Shown here: piece after piece, positions 17,936 through 25,153 of the stretch
How the letters are laid out: each line of letters opens with the position of its first letter
Position numbering within the stretch: position 1 is the first letter of the stretch
Source of the DNA: Bosea beijingensis
GTDB taxonomy: Bacteria; Pseudomonadota; Alphaproteobacteria; Rhizobiales; Beijerinckiaceae
NCBI RefSeq assembly: GCF_030758975.1
Contig: NZ_CP132359.1
Location: 3,724,009-3,788,008 of the forward strand
Length of the DNA stretch: 64,000 nucleotides
Direction of reading: 5' to 3'
Translations under genes and position numbers: made by a program
Notes under the pieces: model-generated
The model's database searches: none
Seen by the model: the letters and a program-made list of their open reading frames with translations, nothing else
What the model was told of the DNA's origin: nothing

Positions 17936-17943
17936 GATATATT
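17936..17943. promoter_or_regulatory. Putative GntR operator, copy 3 (GATATATT)
   Basis: The site lies between the divergent transketolase and kinase genes. The core has one mismatch to the palindrome (GATATATT), but the left flank CTATATGATATAT (17930-17942) is identical over 13 bases to copy 1. It is inferred to co-regulate both divergent units. Confidence 0.55.
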
Positions 17944-18073
17944 CAGATTGCGTCCAGAGCCGGCGGACGAAACGAAACGACCGGCCTATCCGATTTGAAC
18001 GATCGACAGGTGCTCGATCTGTCCGGCTCGCGATGCGGGCCGAACAGGGAAGGTGCCGGGGGAGAAGGCGCTC

Positions 18074-19342
18074 ATGAACCTCGTCTTCGGCGCGGTCGCC
18101 GACGATCTGACCGGCGGCCTCGAACTGGCCGCGATGATTGTCGCAGCGGGCGTCCCTTGTGCCTTTGCAACGGAACCGCTTGACGCGCTGGAGCATCCCG
18201 CGATCGTTATCGGCAGGCGCACGCGCGTCGCCGATCCCGCGGTGGCGGTCGCCGATATCCGCAGGACCGGCACCTGGCTCAAGGAACAAGGCGCACGGCA
18301 GATCTTCTTCAAGTACTGCGCCACCTTCGACTCGACCCCCGCCGGCAATATCGGCAATTGCGCCGATGTTCTGCGCGAATTGACCGGGAGCAAGCTGACC
18401 GCCTTCTGCCCTTCCTTTCCCGAAGCCGGCCGGCGCGTCTTCCAGGGGCATCTCTTCGCCGACGATCGATTGATCTCGGAATCGCCGAAGCGTTACGATC
18501 CCCTGACGCCGATGACCGATCCGGACCTCGTGCGGGTACTCAGGCAGCAGACCGCGACGCCGGTCGGGCTCATTCCGCAGCAGGTCGTGCGCGCCGGGCT
18601 GGAGGCAATGAAGCGCCATTGCGACGGGCTGGTCGCCGGTGGGACGGGCTTCGCGCTCGCCGATGCAGCGGTGCCGGAAGACCTCGCCGCACTGGCGGCG
18701 CTGACGGTGGATTGGCCGCTGATGACCGGCAATTCCTCGGTCGCCGCCTACTACCCGCCGCTCTGGCGCGAACGCGGGCTCGTCGCGGCCGAACCCAGCG
18801 CTCCCGGACTTCCGCCCGTTCCGGGTCCGGCCGTCGTGCTGGCCGGCAGTTGCGCCGACAGGACGAGACGCCAGCTCAAGATTTTCGGCGAGCAGCGCCC
18901 TCTCCTGATGCTGGATCTCGCGGATGGCGATGCCGACCGGATCGTGGCCGAGGCGCTTGCCTGGGGGCTGTCGCGCCTGGACAGCGGGCCTATCGCGATC
19001 GCGACCTCCGCCGGCCCGGAGGCCGTCGCAGCAGCGCAGGCTCGCCTGGGCCAGCGTGTGGCTGCTTCGCTGGCCGAGGAGATCCTGTCCCGGCTGGCCG
19101 AGGCGTTCCAGGAAGCCGGCACGACGCGCTTTCTCATCTGCGGCGGCGAAACCTCGGGGGCCGTGCTCGATCGGCTCGGCATCCGGACTTTGCAGGTCGG
19201 CGCCTATCGCGCTCCGGGTGTCTCGCAGGCTTTGGCCGACGGAGCAAAGCCCCTCGCCTTCTGCCTGAAATCCGGCAAGCTCGGCCCGGAGGACATGCTG
19301 CTGCCGATGCTGGCCAGCATGGAGCAGGGTGAACGGCGATGA
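18074..19342 (+). CDS. Four-carbon acid-sugar kinase family protein (OtnK/DUF1537 type)
   Basis: A 422-residue ATP-dependent kinase. The N-terminal DUF1537 domain has VADDLTGGLE (the DDxTG substrate motif); the C-terminal nucleotide domain has ICGGETSGAVL. Family members phosphorylate D-erythronate, D-threonate and related acids at C4. ATG at 18074 follows GGAGAAGG. It overlaps the class II aldolase gene by 4 bases, the pairing known from OtnK-OtnC pathways, in which a phosphorylated 3-oxo acid is decarboxylated to a triose phosphate. Confidence 0.88.
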   Translation: MNLVFGAVADDLTGGLELAAMIVAAGVPCAFATEPLDALEHPAIVIGRRTRVADPAVAVADIRRTGTWLKEQGARQIFFKYCATFDSTPAGNIGNCADVLRELTGSKLTAFCPSFPEAGRRVFQGHLFADDRLISESPKRYDPLTPMTDPDLVRVLRQQTATPVGLIPQQVVRAGLEAMKRHCDGLVAGGTGFALADAAVPEDLAALAALTVDWPLMTGNSSVAAYYPPLWRERGLVAAEPSAPGLPPVPGPAVVLAGSCADRTRRQLKIFGEQRPLLMLDLADGDADRIVAEALAWGLSRLDSGPIAIATSAGPEAVAAAQARLGQRVAASLAEEILSRLAEAFQEAGTTRFLICGGETSGAVLDRLGIRTLQVGAYRAPGVSQALADGAKPLAFCLKSGKLGPEDMLLPMLASMEQGERR

Positions 19343-20004
19343 GCAGCTCCGCGATGCAGGAGAGCGAAGCCCGCGCCGAGCTCTGCCGGATCTACCGCAA
19401 CATCGAGAGCGCGGGTCTCAGCCTCGGCAATGCCGGCAATATCAGCATCCGCTGGGGCGAGCACATGCTGATCAGCCCGACCGGCGCCGACGGCGCGACG
19501 GTCGCCCCCGACGATTTCGTTCTGACGCAGTTCGACGGCACGGCCCTCTCGCAGGGCGTCCCGTCGAGCGAATGGGCGATCCATGGCGGCCTCTATGCTG
19601 AAGGACTGGCGCAGGCGGTGATCCATGCCCATCCCGATTCTTGCGTAGCCCTGTCCTGCCTGCGCCGGCCAATCCCCCCTTTCCACTACATGATCGCCTC
19701 CTTCGGCGGGCATGAGGTGCCCTGCGCACCCTATGCCCCCTTCGGCACGACCGCCCTGGCCGATGGCGTCGTCGCGACCCTGAAGACCGGATACAGCGCC
19801 TGCCTCATGGCCAATCACGGCGTGGTCTGCCTCGGCTCGACCCTGGCGCAGGCCTTCGCACGCACCGTCAAGCTGGAGATGCTGGCACGGCAATATCGTC
19901 TTGCGCGCCAGGCCGGCGAGATCGTGCATCTGACGCCGGACGAGATGGACATCGTGCTCGCGCGCTATGCCGATTACGGTCGCGCCCGCCTGGCGAATAG
20001 CTGA
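19339..20004 (+). CDS. Class II aldolase/decarboxylase family protein (OtnC/FucA type)
   Basis: A 221-residue zinc enzyme. Zinc ligands are visible as HAHPD (His96, His98) and His in LMANHGVV; the catalytic acid is Glu78 in PSSEWA, and NAGNIS is the phosphate-binding region. In OtnC-type proteins it decarboxylates 3-oxo-tetronate 4-phosphate to dihydroxyacetone phosphate; aldol cleavage of a sugar phosphate is the alternative. It is coupled to the kinase gene and followed after 17 bases by an SDR. Confidence 0.87.
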   Translation: MSSSAMQESEARAELCRIYRNIESAGLSLGNAGNISIRWGEHMLISPTGADGATVAPDDFVLTQFDGTALSQGVPSSEWAIHGGLYAEGLAQAVIHAHPDSCVALSCLRRPIPPFHYMIASFGGHEVPCAPYAPFGTTALADGVVATLKTGYSACLMANHGVVCLGSTLAQAFARTVKLEMLARQYRLARQAGEIVHLTPDEMDIVLARYADYGRARLANS

Positions 20005-20021
20005 ACGATCGAGGATACGGC

Positions 20022-20771
20022 ATGATCATTGTTACCGGCGGAACCCACGGCATCGGCCGGGCCTGCGTCGAGCGGCTGGCGCCGCGCGGCGTCGTCTTCA
20101 CGGGCCGCGACCGTGAGGCCGGCGAAGCGCTAGCGGCAGCCACACCCGGCGCGCATTTCGTCGAGGGCGACGTGACGCGCGAGGCGGATTGTCGCCGCGC
20201 CGTCGAGGCCGCGCTCGATCTCGGTGGCGGACGCCTGCACGGCCTCGTCAACAATGCCGGCCTCGGACGGCGCATGGATTTCGCGCAGGCGGAGATCGCG
20301 GATTGGGATGCCGTGATGAACGCCAATGCCCGCAGCGCCTTCCTGTTCACGCGCCATGCGCTGGCAGGGTTGCGGGCGGGCAAGGGCGCCGTTGTCAACG
20401 TGGCGTCCGTGGCGGGCCGGGCCGGCGAGGAAGGCCTTGCGCTCTACTGCGCCTCGAAGGCAGCGGTGATCGCCATGACCCAGGCGCTGGCGCTCGAATA
20501 TGGCGCGGAGGTTCGCTTCAACGCCATTTGCCCCGGCCAGATCGCGACGCGGATGATGGACAAGGTGCTGGCCGACCCGCTCAGGCTGGAGCAGCTCGAA
20601 CTGCGCATTCCGGCAGGCCGGCTCGGCACGCCGGACGAGGTCGCGGATGTCGCGGCCTGGCTCCTGTCCGATGCATCGAGCTATGTGAACGGGGCCGTCC
20701 TGACCGTCGATGGCGGCGAAACGGCGGGCTTGCGCACCCCGCGCCTGCCGAAGAGTGCTGCGGCAGGCTGA
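20022..20771 (+). CDS. Short-chain dehydrogenase/reductase
   Basis: A 249-residue classical SDR. The cofactor loop is TGGTHGIG (5-12), followed by NNAG (77-80), catalytic Ser129, and YCASK with Tyr142 and Lys146. The C-terminus (SSYVNGAVLTVDGG) is typical. It probably makes the 3-oxo acid handled by the neighbouring kinase and aldolase, though these pathways more often use a hydroxyisobutyrate-dehydrogenase-type enzyme. A GAGG ribosome site precedes ATG. Its 3' end faces the penicillin-acylase-family gene with a 16-base gap. Confidence 0.88.
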   Translation: MIIVTGGTHGIGRACVERLAPRGVVFTGRDREAGEALAAATPGAHFVEGDVTREADCRRAVEAALDLGGGRLHGLVNNAGLGRRMDFAQAEIADWDAVMNANARSAFLFTRHALAGLRAGKGAVVNVASVAGRAGEEGLALYCASKAAVIAMTQALALEYGAEVRFNAICPGQIATRMMDKVLADPLRLEQLELRIPAGRLGTPDEVADVAAWLLSDASSYVNGAVLTVDGGETAGLRTPRLPKSAAAG

Positions 20772-20787
20772 CCGGGGGCTGCGGTTC

Positions 20788-23106
20788 TCAAGCCGGGACG
20801 AGGTCCTGCGAGGCCACGGCCTCTGCGGCGACCCTGTCCCAGCTATAGAGCATCGGCACCATCGCGCAGTCGCTCCAGGGCGCATTCTGGTCGGCATAAT
20901 GCGGGCTGGCCGGATGCCCGGAGACCCCGTGGAAGACGACCCAGCGGCTGTTATCCCAATTGCCGACATCGAAGACGTAGCGCGACAAGGCGCCATAGGT
21001 CGCCTGCGGCCCGGCCGATGGAACGAGCCCGTTCGCGAGCACGGTGTCGCCATCGCCGCCGATGGGACGGGACACCGGATCGAGCAGCGTCGCCCAGGCC
21101 GGGAACTGCGCGGAGAGCGGATGCGTGAAGCGCGGCCGATGCTCTTCGCCCCAGCCGCGCCCGGTCAGGTTCTGCGCTGCGACCGACAGGGCTTCCGACA
21201 AGGCCTCGTTCCAGCTCCAGCCCTTCAGCATCCCGGCATCGTCGTCGCGCAACAGGCTCGGCACGGCCCACCAGACCTGCCCCTGCGGCGAAACGCCGGG
21301 CGGAACCGCCGCGAACGGATGCGCTATCGCCTGCTCCAGCCCGCTGCGGGCCGTCACCAGCCTCGTCAGCGCCCTGCGGAACGTATTATAGGCAGTGGCT
21401 GCCTTCGAGCCCGCATCCATGCGACCGTCCCAGCCGATGAGGGCCTGCCTCAGCTCTTCGGCAGGGAAGCTATCGCGGGCGCCAAGCGCTTCAAGCCTCG
21501 CGCGCAGCAACCCGACATGGGGTGACAGCGTATCGGCATGGATCGTAGCAGCATCGTCGACCGCGAAAGCGGGATTGGCGACCAGGCGCTCCATGATCCG
21601 TTCGGCGCGATAGGGCGGATGGCAATCGGTGCAGAGATAATCGGGATTATCATCGGCCACGACGCGGTTATTCGCCGTGACGATGAGGCCGCCCGGCGGA
21701 TCGATGACGCGCGGCATCGCCTCATGCGGAATCCAGCCTTGCCACTCATGCTCCCCGGACCAGCCCGGCACCGGCAGCCAGCCGTTCTCGCGCGGGCGGG
21801 ACGGAACGCGGGCGCGGACCAGATGGCCGATCGAGCCCGCGACATCCCCGGCGACGAGATTATGGTCGATCAGCCCCCAGCCGCGCGTCGCGTCGTAGAG
21901 TTGCGCCACGGTCGATGCGCCCGGCATCCGCGTCAGGCAATCGAAGGACAGATCGGTCTCGGCGAACTGGACCGAGCGCAGGGTGATGGCCGCTCCCTCG
22001 CGCGGGTCGCCGGCGATGACGGGGCCATGGCGCGTCTCGACGATGTCGAACTCGCGATCGTCACCACCCCGGACCGCGATACGGTCCCGGCGCCAGGCTA
22101 CGGGCTCGAAATCGTCGCCGAACCGCGCAGTGCGCCCCTCCCCGGCGAATTGCTCAAGATAGAGATCGTGAATGTCCATGAAGGCATGGGTGACGCAGTA
22201 GGCGACCTTGCCGTTATGCGCGAAATGCGGGAAGCCCGGCACGCCCGGCACGGTCAGGCCGATCATGTCGAACCGGTCGCAAGCCAGATGATGCTGCGCA
22301 TACATGCCGGGGATTTCGAAGACGCGATGCGGATCGCCGGCGAGGATCGGCCGGCCCGTCGCCGTGCGGCCCGGAGCGACCGCCCAGTTGTTGCTGCCGC
22401 CGCCGGCGGCGTCGGAGGCATCGCCACCCATCGCTTTCAGGAGCGCATCGACCGCGGGCCTCAGGACCGCGAGATCCGCCTCGAACCGATGTGCCTCGGC
22501 GCCCGGCGGGATGCAGAGCAGGTCAAGGCCGCCATCGTCATAGCGCAGCTTCAGCGCATTCGCGGCCCCGACCACCGGCAGCGCCAGCATCCGCCAGAGC
22601 TTGAACCAGACCGAGCCCATCAAGAGCCCCAGCCGCCGCATCACGGCGATGCTGTGCCAGGGTTCCCAAGGCTCCGGCTCGGCGCCCAGCAGGCCGTATT
22701 CGATGGGCAAAGGAGCACCGGAAGCCAGGAATGCGTTCACACCGGCGACATAGGCCCGCAGCATGTCCTTGGCCTCGGCACCCAAAGCTTCGAAATCGCG
22801 CCGGCAGACTTTTTCCATGCCGAGCCGGCGCACGAGGATATCGGCCTCGGCAGCCTCGGCGCCGAGCCATTCGGCCGCGCGTCCCAGCGCCTTGCGACGC
22901 GTCAGCTCCATCTGGAAAAGGCGGTCCTGCGCATGAACGAAGCCCAGCGCCCGATAGGCATCGGCCTCGCCCGCGGCCTTGATATGCGGGATGCCCCAGC
23001 CATCGCGCTGGACACGGACCGGCGCGCCCAATCCGGGAATGGAGAGGCTGCCGGAAAGCGGCGGCAATGCCGCCTGCAAGGCTTCACGATCGGTCTTGGC
23101 CGCCAT
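20788..23106 (-). CDS. Penicillin-amidase-family N-terminal nucleophile hydrolase, apparently not exported
   Basis: A precursor of about 772 residues of the penicillin acylase / N-acyl-homoserine-lactone acylase family, which self-cleaves to expose a catalytic Ser. The scissile region is GGGSNNWAV (Ser about residue 238), and conserved beta-chain motifs such as GRPILAGDPH and CVTHAFMDIHDL follow. Relatives are periplasmic, but the N-terminus here (MAAKTDREALQAALPPLSG) has no signal peptide. ATG at 23106 is preferred because AAGGA lies 6 bases upstream; an ATG 6 bases earlier is also in frame. It follows a family 5 binding-protein gene, so it may cleave an imported amide. Confidence 0.85.
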   Translation of the reverse strand: MAAKTDREALQAALPPLSGSLSIPGLGAPVRVQRDGWGIPHIKAAGEADAYRALGFVHAQDRLFQMELTRRKALGRAAEWLGAEAAEADILVRRLGMEKVCRRDFEALGAEAKDMLRAYVAGVNAFLASGAPLPIEYGLLGAEPEPWEPWHSIAVMRRLGLLMGSVWFKLWRMLALPVVGAANALKLRYDDGGLDLLCIPPGAEAHRFEADLAVLRPAVDALLKAMGGDASDAAGGGSNNWAVAPGRTATGRPILAGDPHRVFEIPGMYAQHHLACDRFDMIGLTVPGVPGFPHFAHNGKVAYCVTHAFMDIHDLYLEQFAGEGRTARFGDDFEPVAWRRDRIAVRGGDDREFDIVETRHGPVIAGDPREGAAITLRSVQFAETDLSFDCLTRMPGASTVAQLYDATRGWGLIDHNLVAGDVAGSIGHLVRARVPSRPRENGWLPVPGWSGEHEWQGWIPHEAMPRVIDPPGGLIVTANNRVVADDNPDYLCTDCHPPYRAERIMERLVANPAFAVDDAATIHADTLSPHVGLLRARLEALGARDSFPAEELRQALIGWDGRMDAGSKAATAYNTFRRALTRLVTARSGLEQAIAHPFAAVPPGVSPQGQVWWAVPSLLRDDDAGMLKGWSWNEALSEALSVAAQNLTGRGWGEEHRPRFTHPLSAQFPAWATLLDPVSRPIGGDGDTVLANGLVPSAGPQATYGALSRYVFDVGNWDNSRWVVFHGVSGHPASPHYADQNAPWSDCAMVPMLYSWDRVAAEAVASQDLVPA

Positions 23107-23152
23107 GTTCATTCCTTGTCGAGACCTCGTATCCTGCCGGAACCGGGCGCAC

Positions 23153-24727
23153 TCACGCGTCGAGCGTGAGCTGCCAGAAGATCGGGAAGCTGGACTGGAC
23201 GATGTTCTTGAGGCGCAGGCGATAGCCCGCCGGCCGGCTGAACTGGCCCCACATCACGGAGGGCGTGTCCTTGTAGGCCTCGACCTGGATTTCGGCGGCG
23301 ATGCGTCTGCGCGTGGTCGGGTCAGGCGCGTTCGCATAGGCCGCGAGCTTCTCGGTGATGACGGCGTCGCAGCTCCAGCCCGCATAGTTCACGCAGTTGT
23401 TGCCGATGTAGAAATGCGTCAGCGGCGACATCATGTCGATGCCGTTGGCGTAGACCGGGAAGATGCTCCAGCCGTCCTTCTTGCCCCGCCGGGCGAGCAC
23501 CGTGCCCCAGTCCATCACCTGCTCGTCCACGGTGAATCCGGCCTTGCGCATGTTGCTGGCCAGAACCGCGCCCGCCGTCTGCGAGATCGACCCGGCAACC
23601 GTCAGGAAGACCACAGGCTCGCCCTTGTAGGCGGTCTTCTTCAGGGCGGCGCCGGCCTCTGCGATCGCAAGCTTGGCGCCGCTTGCCCCGTCCGCGGAGC
23701 TGAAAGGCGCGTCGCACATGAAGAAGGAGGGGCAGTTCTTGATCACGTAACGATCGGGAATGCCGATCGCCTGCAGAACCTCCGTCTGGTCGACGAGCTT
23801 CCAGAGAACCTCGCGGACAGCCTTGTCGGCGAAAGGCCCGGTCGCGTGGTTGAGCCTGAAATTGCCCTGGAACATGTCGAGACCCGTCAGAGCCATGACC
23901 TTCAGGCCCTGTGTCTTTTCAAGCTTCTCGAGCCAGTCGAACGGCAGGTACTGCATGTAATCGATTTCGCCGGCGACCAGCGCGGTGGCCGCCGTCGCAT
24001 CGTCCGGCATGGTCTTGAGGACCACCTCGTCGACATTGACGACCTTGCCGCCGGCCAGGAAATCCGGCTTTTCGGCGCGCGGCTTGTATTGGGCGAAGCG
24101 CTCGAGAACCATGCGGTCGCCGGCGCGCCAGGCATCCGCTTTGAAGCGGAACGGACCGGAACCGACGATCTCCTTGATGCGCTCCTCGCCGGCCGGAATG
24201 ATCCTTTCCGGCATCATCGCCGGGATCGGCGCATTGGGCTTGCCGAGCACATCGAGCATCAGCGGGAACGGCTCGCGCAGGGCGATCGTGAAGCTGCGTT
24301 CGTCACGCGCTTCGATCGCGGTCACCGCCGCCAGCAGCATCTTGCCCAGCGCATCGCCCTTGGCCCAGCGCTTGAGTGAGGCGACGCAGTCCGAGGCCTT
24401 GACCGGCGCTCCGTCATGCCAGCTCAGGCCGTCGCGCAAGATGAAGGTCCAGGCAAGGCCGTCCGGAGCGGTTTCGAACCGATCGACCATCTGAGGCCGG
24501 ATCGTCCCGGCCGTGTCCATCGCGAACAGCGTATCGAAGACATGGTACGCGAAGGTCCGCGTGATGGCGGCCGTGGTCGCATGCGGATCGAGGATCACGA
24601 CCTCCGACTCGAGGACGGCGGTCAGGGATCGCGGCGCGGCGCGCGCCAACTCAGGCAGCGAAACAGCCGCGACCGACGCTGCGCTTCCGATCAGAAAACT
24701 GCGCTTGCTGAATCCGTGCCGCGACAT
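23153..24727 (-). CDS. Second family 5 ABC substrate-binding protein of the cluster
   Basis: A 524-residue periplasmic binding protein. The N-terminus (RHGFSKRSFLIGSAASVAAVS) resembles a twin-arginine-type or lipid-free export signal. Family features include EVVILDPHATTAAITR and SWHDGAPVKASDCVASLKRW. ATG at 24727 has GGGAGAG upstream. It heads a two-gene unit with the penicillin-amidase-family gene; no permease lies beside it, so it may dock on the DppBC-type permeases at 2781-4675. Operator copy 4 lies about 44 bases upstream. Confidence 0.87.
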   Translation of the reverse strand: MSRHGFSKRSFLIGSAASVAAVSLPELARAAPRSLTAVLESEVVILDPHATTAAITRTFAYHVFDTLFAMDTAGTIRPQMVDRFETAPDGLAWTFILRDGLSWHDGAPVKASDCVASLKRWAKGDALGKMLLAAVTAIEARDERSFTIALREPFPLMLDVLGKPNAPIPAMMPERIIPAGEERIKEIVGSGPFRFKADAWRAGDRMVLERFAQYKPRAEKPDFLAGGKVVNVDEVVLKTMPDDATAATALVAGEIDYMQYLPFDWLEKLEKTQGLKVMALTGLDMFQGNFRLNHATGPFADKAVREVLWKLVDQTEVLQAIGIPDRYVIKNCPSFFMCDAPFSSADGASGAKLAIAEAGAALKKTAYKGEPVVFLTVAGSISQTAGAVLASNMRKAGFTVDEQVMDWGTVLARRGKKDGWSIFPVYANGIDMMSPLTHFYIGNNCVNYAGWSCDAVITEKLAAYANAPDPTTRRRIAAEIQVEAYKDTPSVMWGQFSRPAGYRLRLKNIVQSSFPIFWQLTLDA

Positions 24728-24770
24728 GAGCTCTCTCCCAAGCAAATCTGAGGCATTCTTGTAAATATAC

Positions 24771-24778
24771 GATATATC
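24771..24778. promoter_or_regulatory. Putative GntR operator, copy 4 (GATATATC)
   Basis: A perfect 8-base palindrome upstream of the second binding-protein gene; GATATATCATAT (24771-24782) matches copy 1 on the other strand. It is the right-hand boundary of the proposed regulon. Confidence 0.58.
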
Positions 24779-24919
24779 ATATTGACTATGTCAATCTTTT
24801 TCATGATGACTTCGCCGCCGAGCCGGCCCGCCCAAGCATAGCCCGCTGTCGAGGAACCCGCTCGGCGCAAACGCTCGCCGGGCCCCGAAGCCAAAGCGGT
24901 CTGTCAGACACGCGCCGCT

Positions 24920-25085
24920 TCAACTCAGGTCGTGGATATGCGCCTTCGATGGAGCGGAGAGTGATCCGCACCCGCCGACTTGCCTGACCGCCTCTTCCTT
25001 GAACTCCGGTGCAAACCTCTGCGAACTCATGACCAACCTCCTATGCTCAAAGGATAGGTCGGCGGTGTCTAACGGACCGGGCGCA
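24920..25085 (-). mobile_element. IS3-family element remnant (left end and orfA start)
   Basis: On the minus strand an AGGAGG ribosome site and ATG at 25030 open a 36-residue frame beginning MSSQRFAPEFKEEAVRQV, the characteristic start of IS3-type OrfA transposases. After about 18 residues similarity stops, with the frame ending at 24920. The sequence just upstream (CGTTAGACACCGCCGACC on the minus strand) looks like the terminal region of such elements. Everything downstream of the first 60 or so coding bases is lost, so it is inactive. It lies in the 426-base gap between two metabolic clusters; no other gene was seen there. Confidence 0.7.
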
Positions 25086-25153
25086 GTCCAGACGCGCGTC
25101 GAGGCACAGGAGAACTCCTCGGGCAGTCCGAAGAGGTGGACGTTCGGCGGCCT

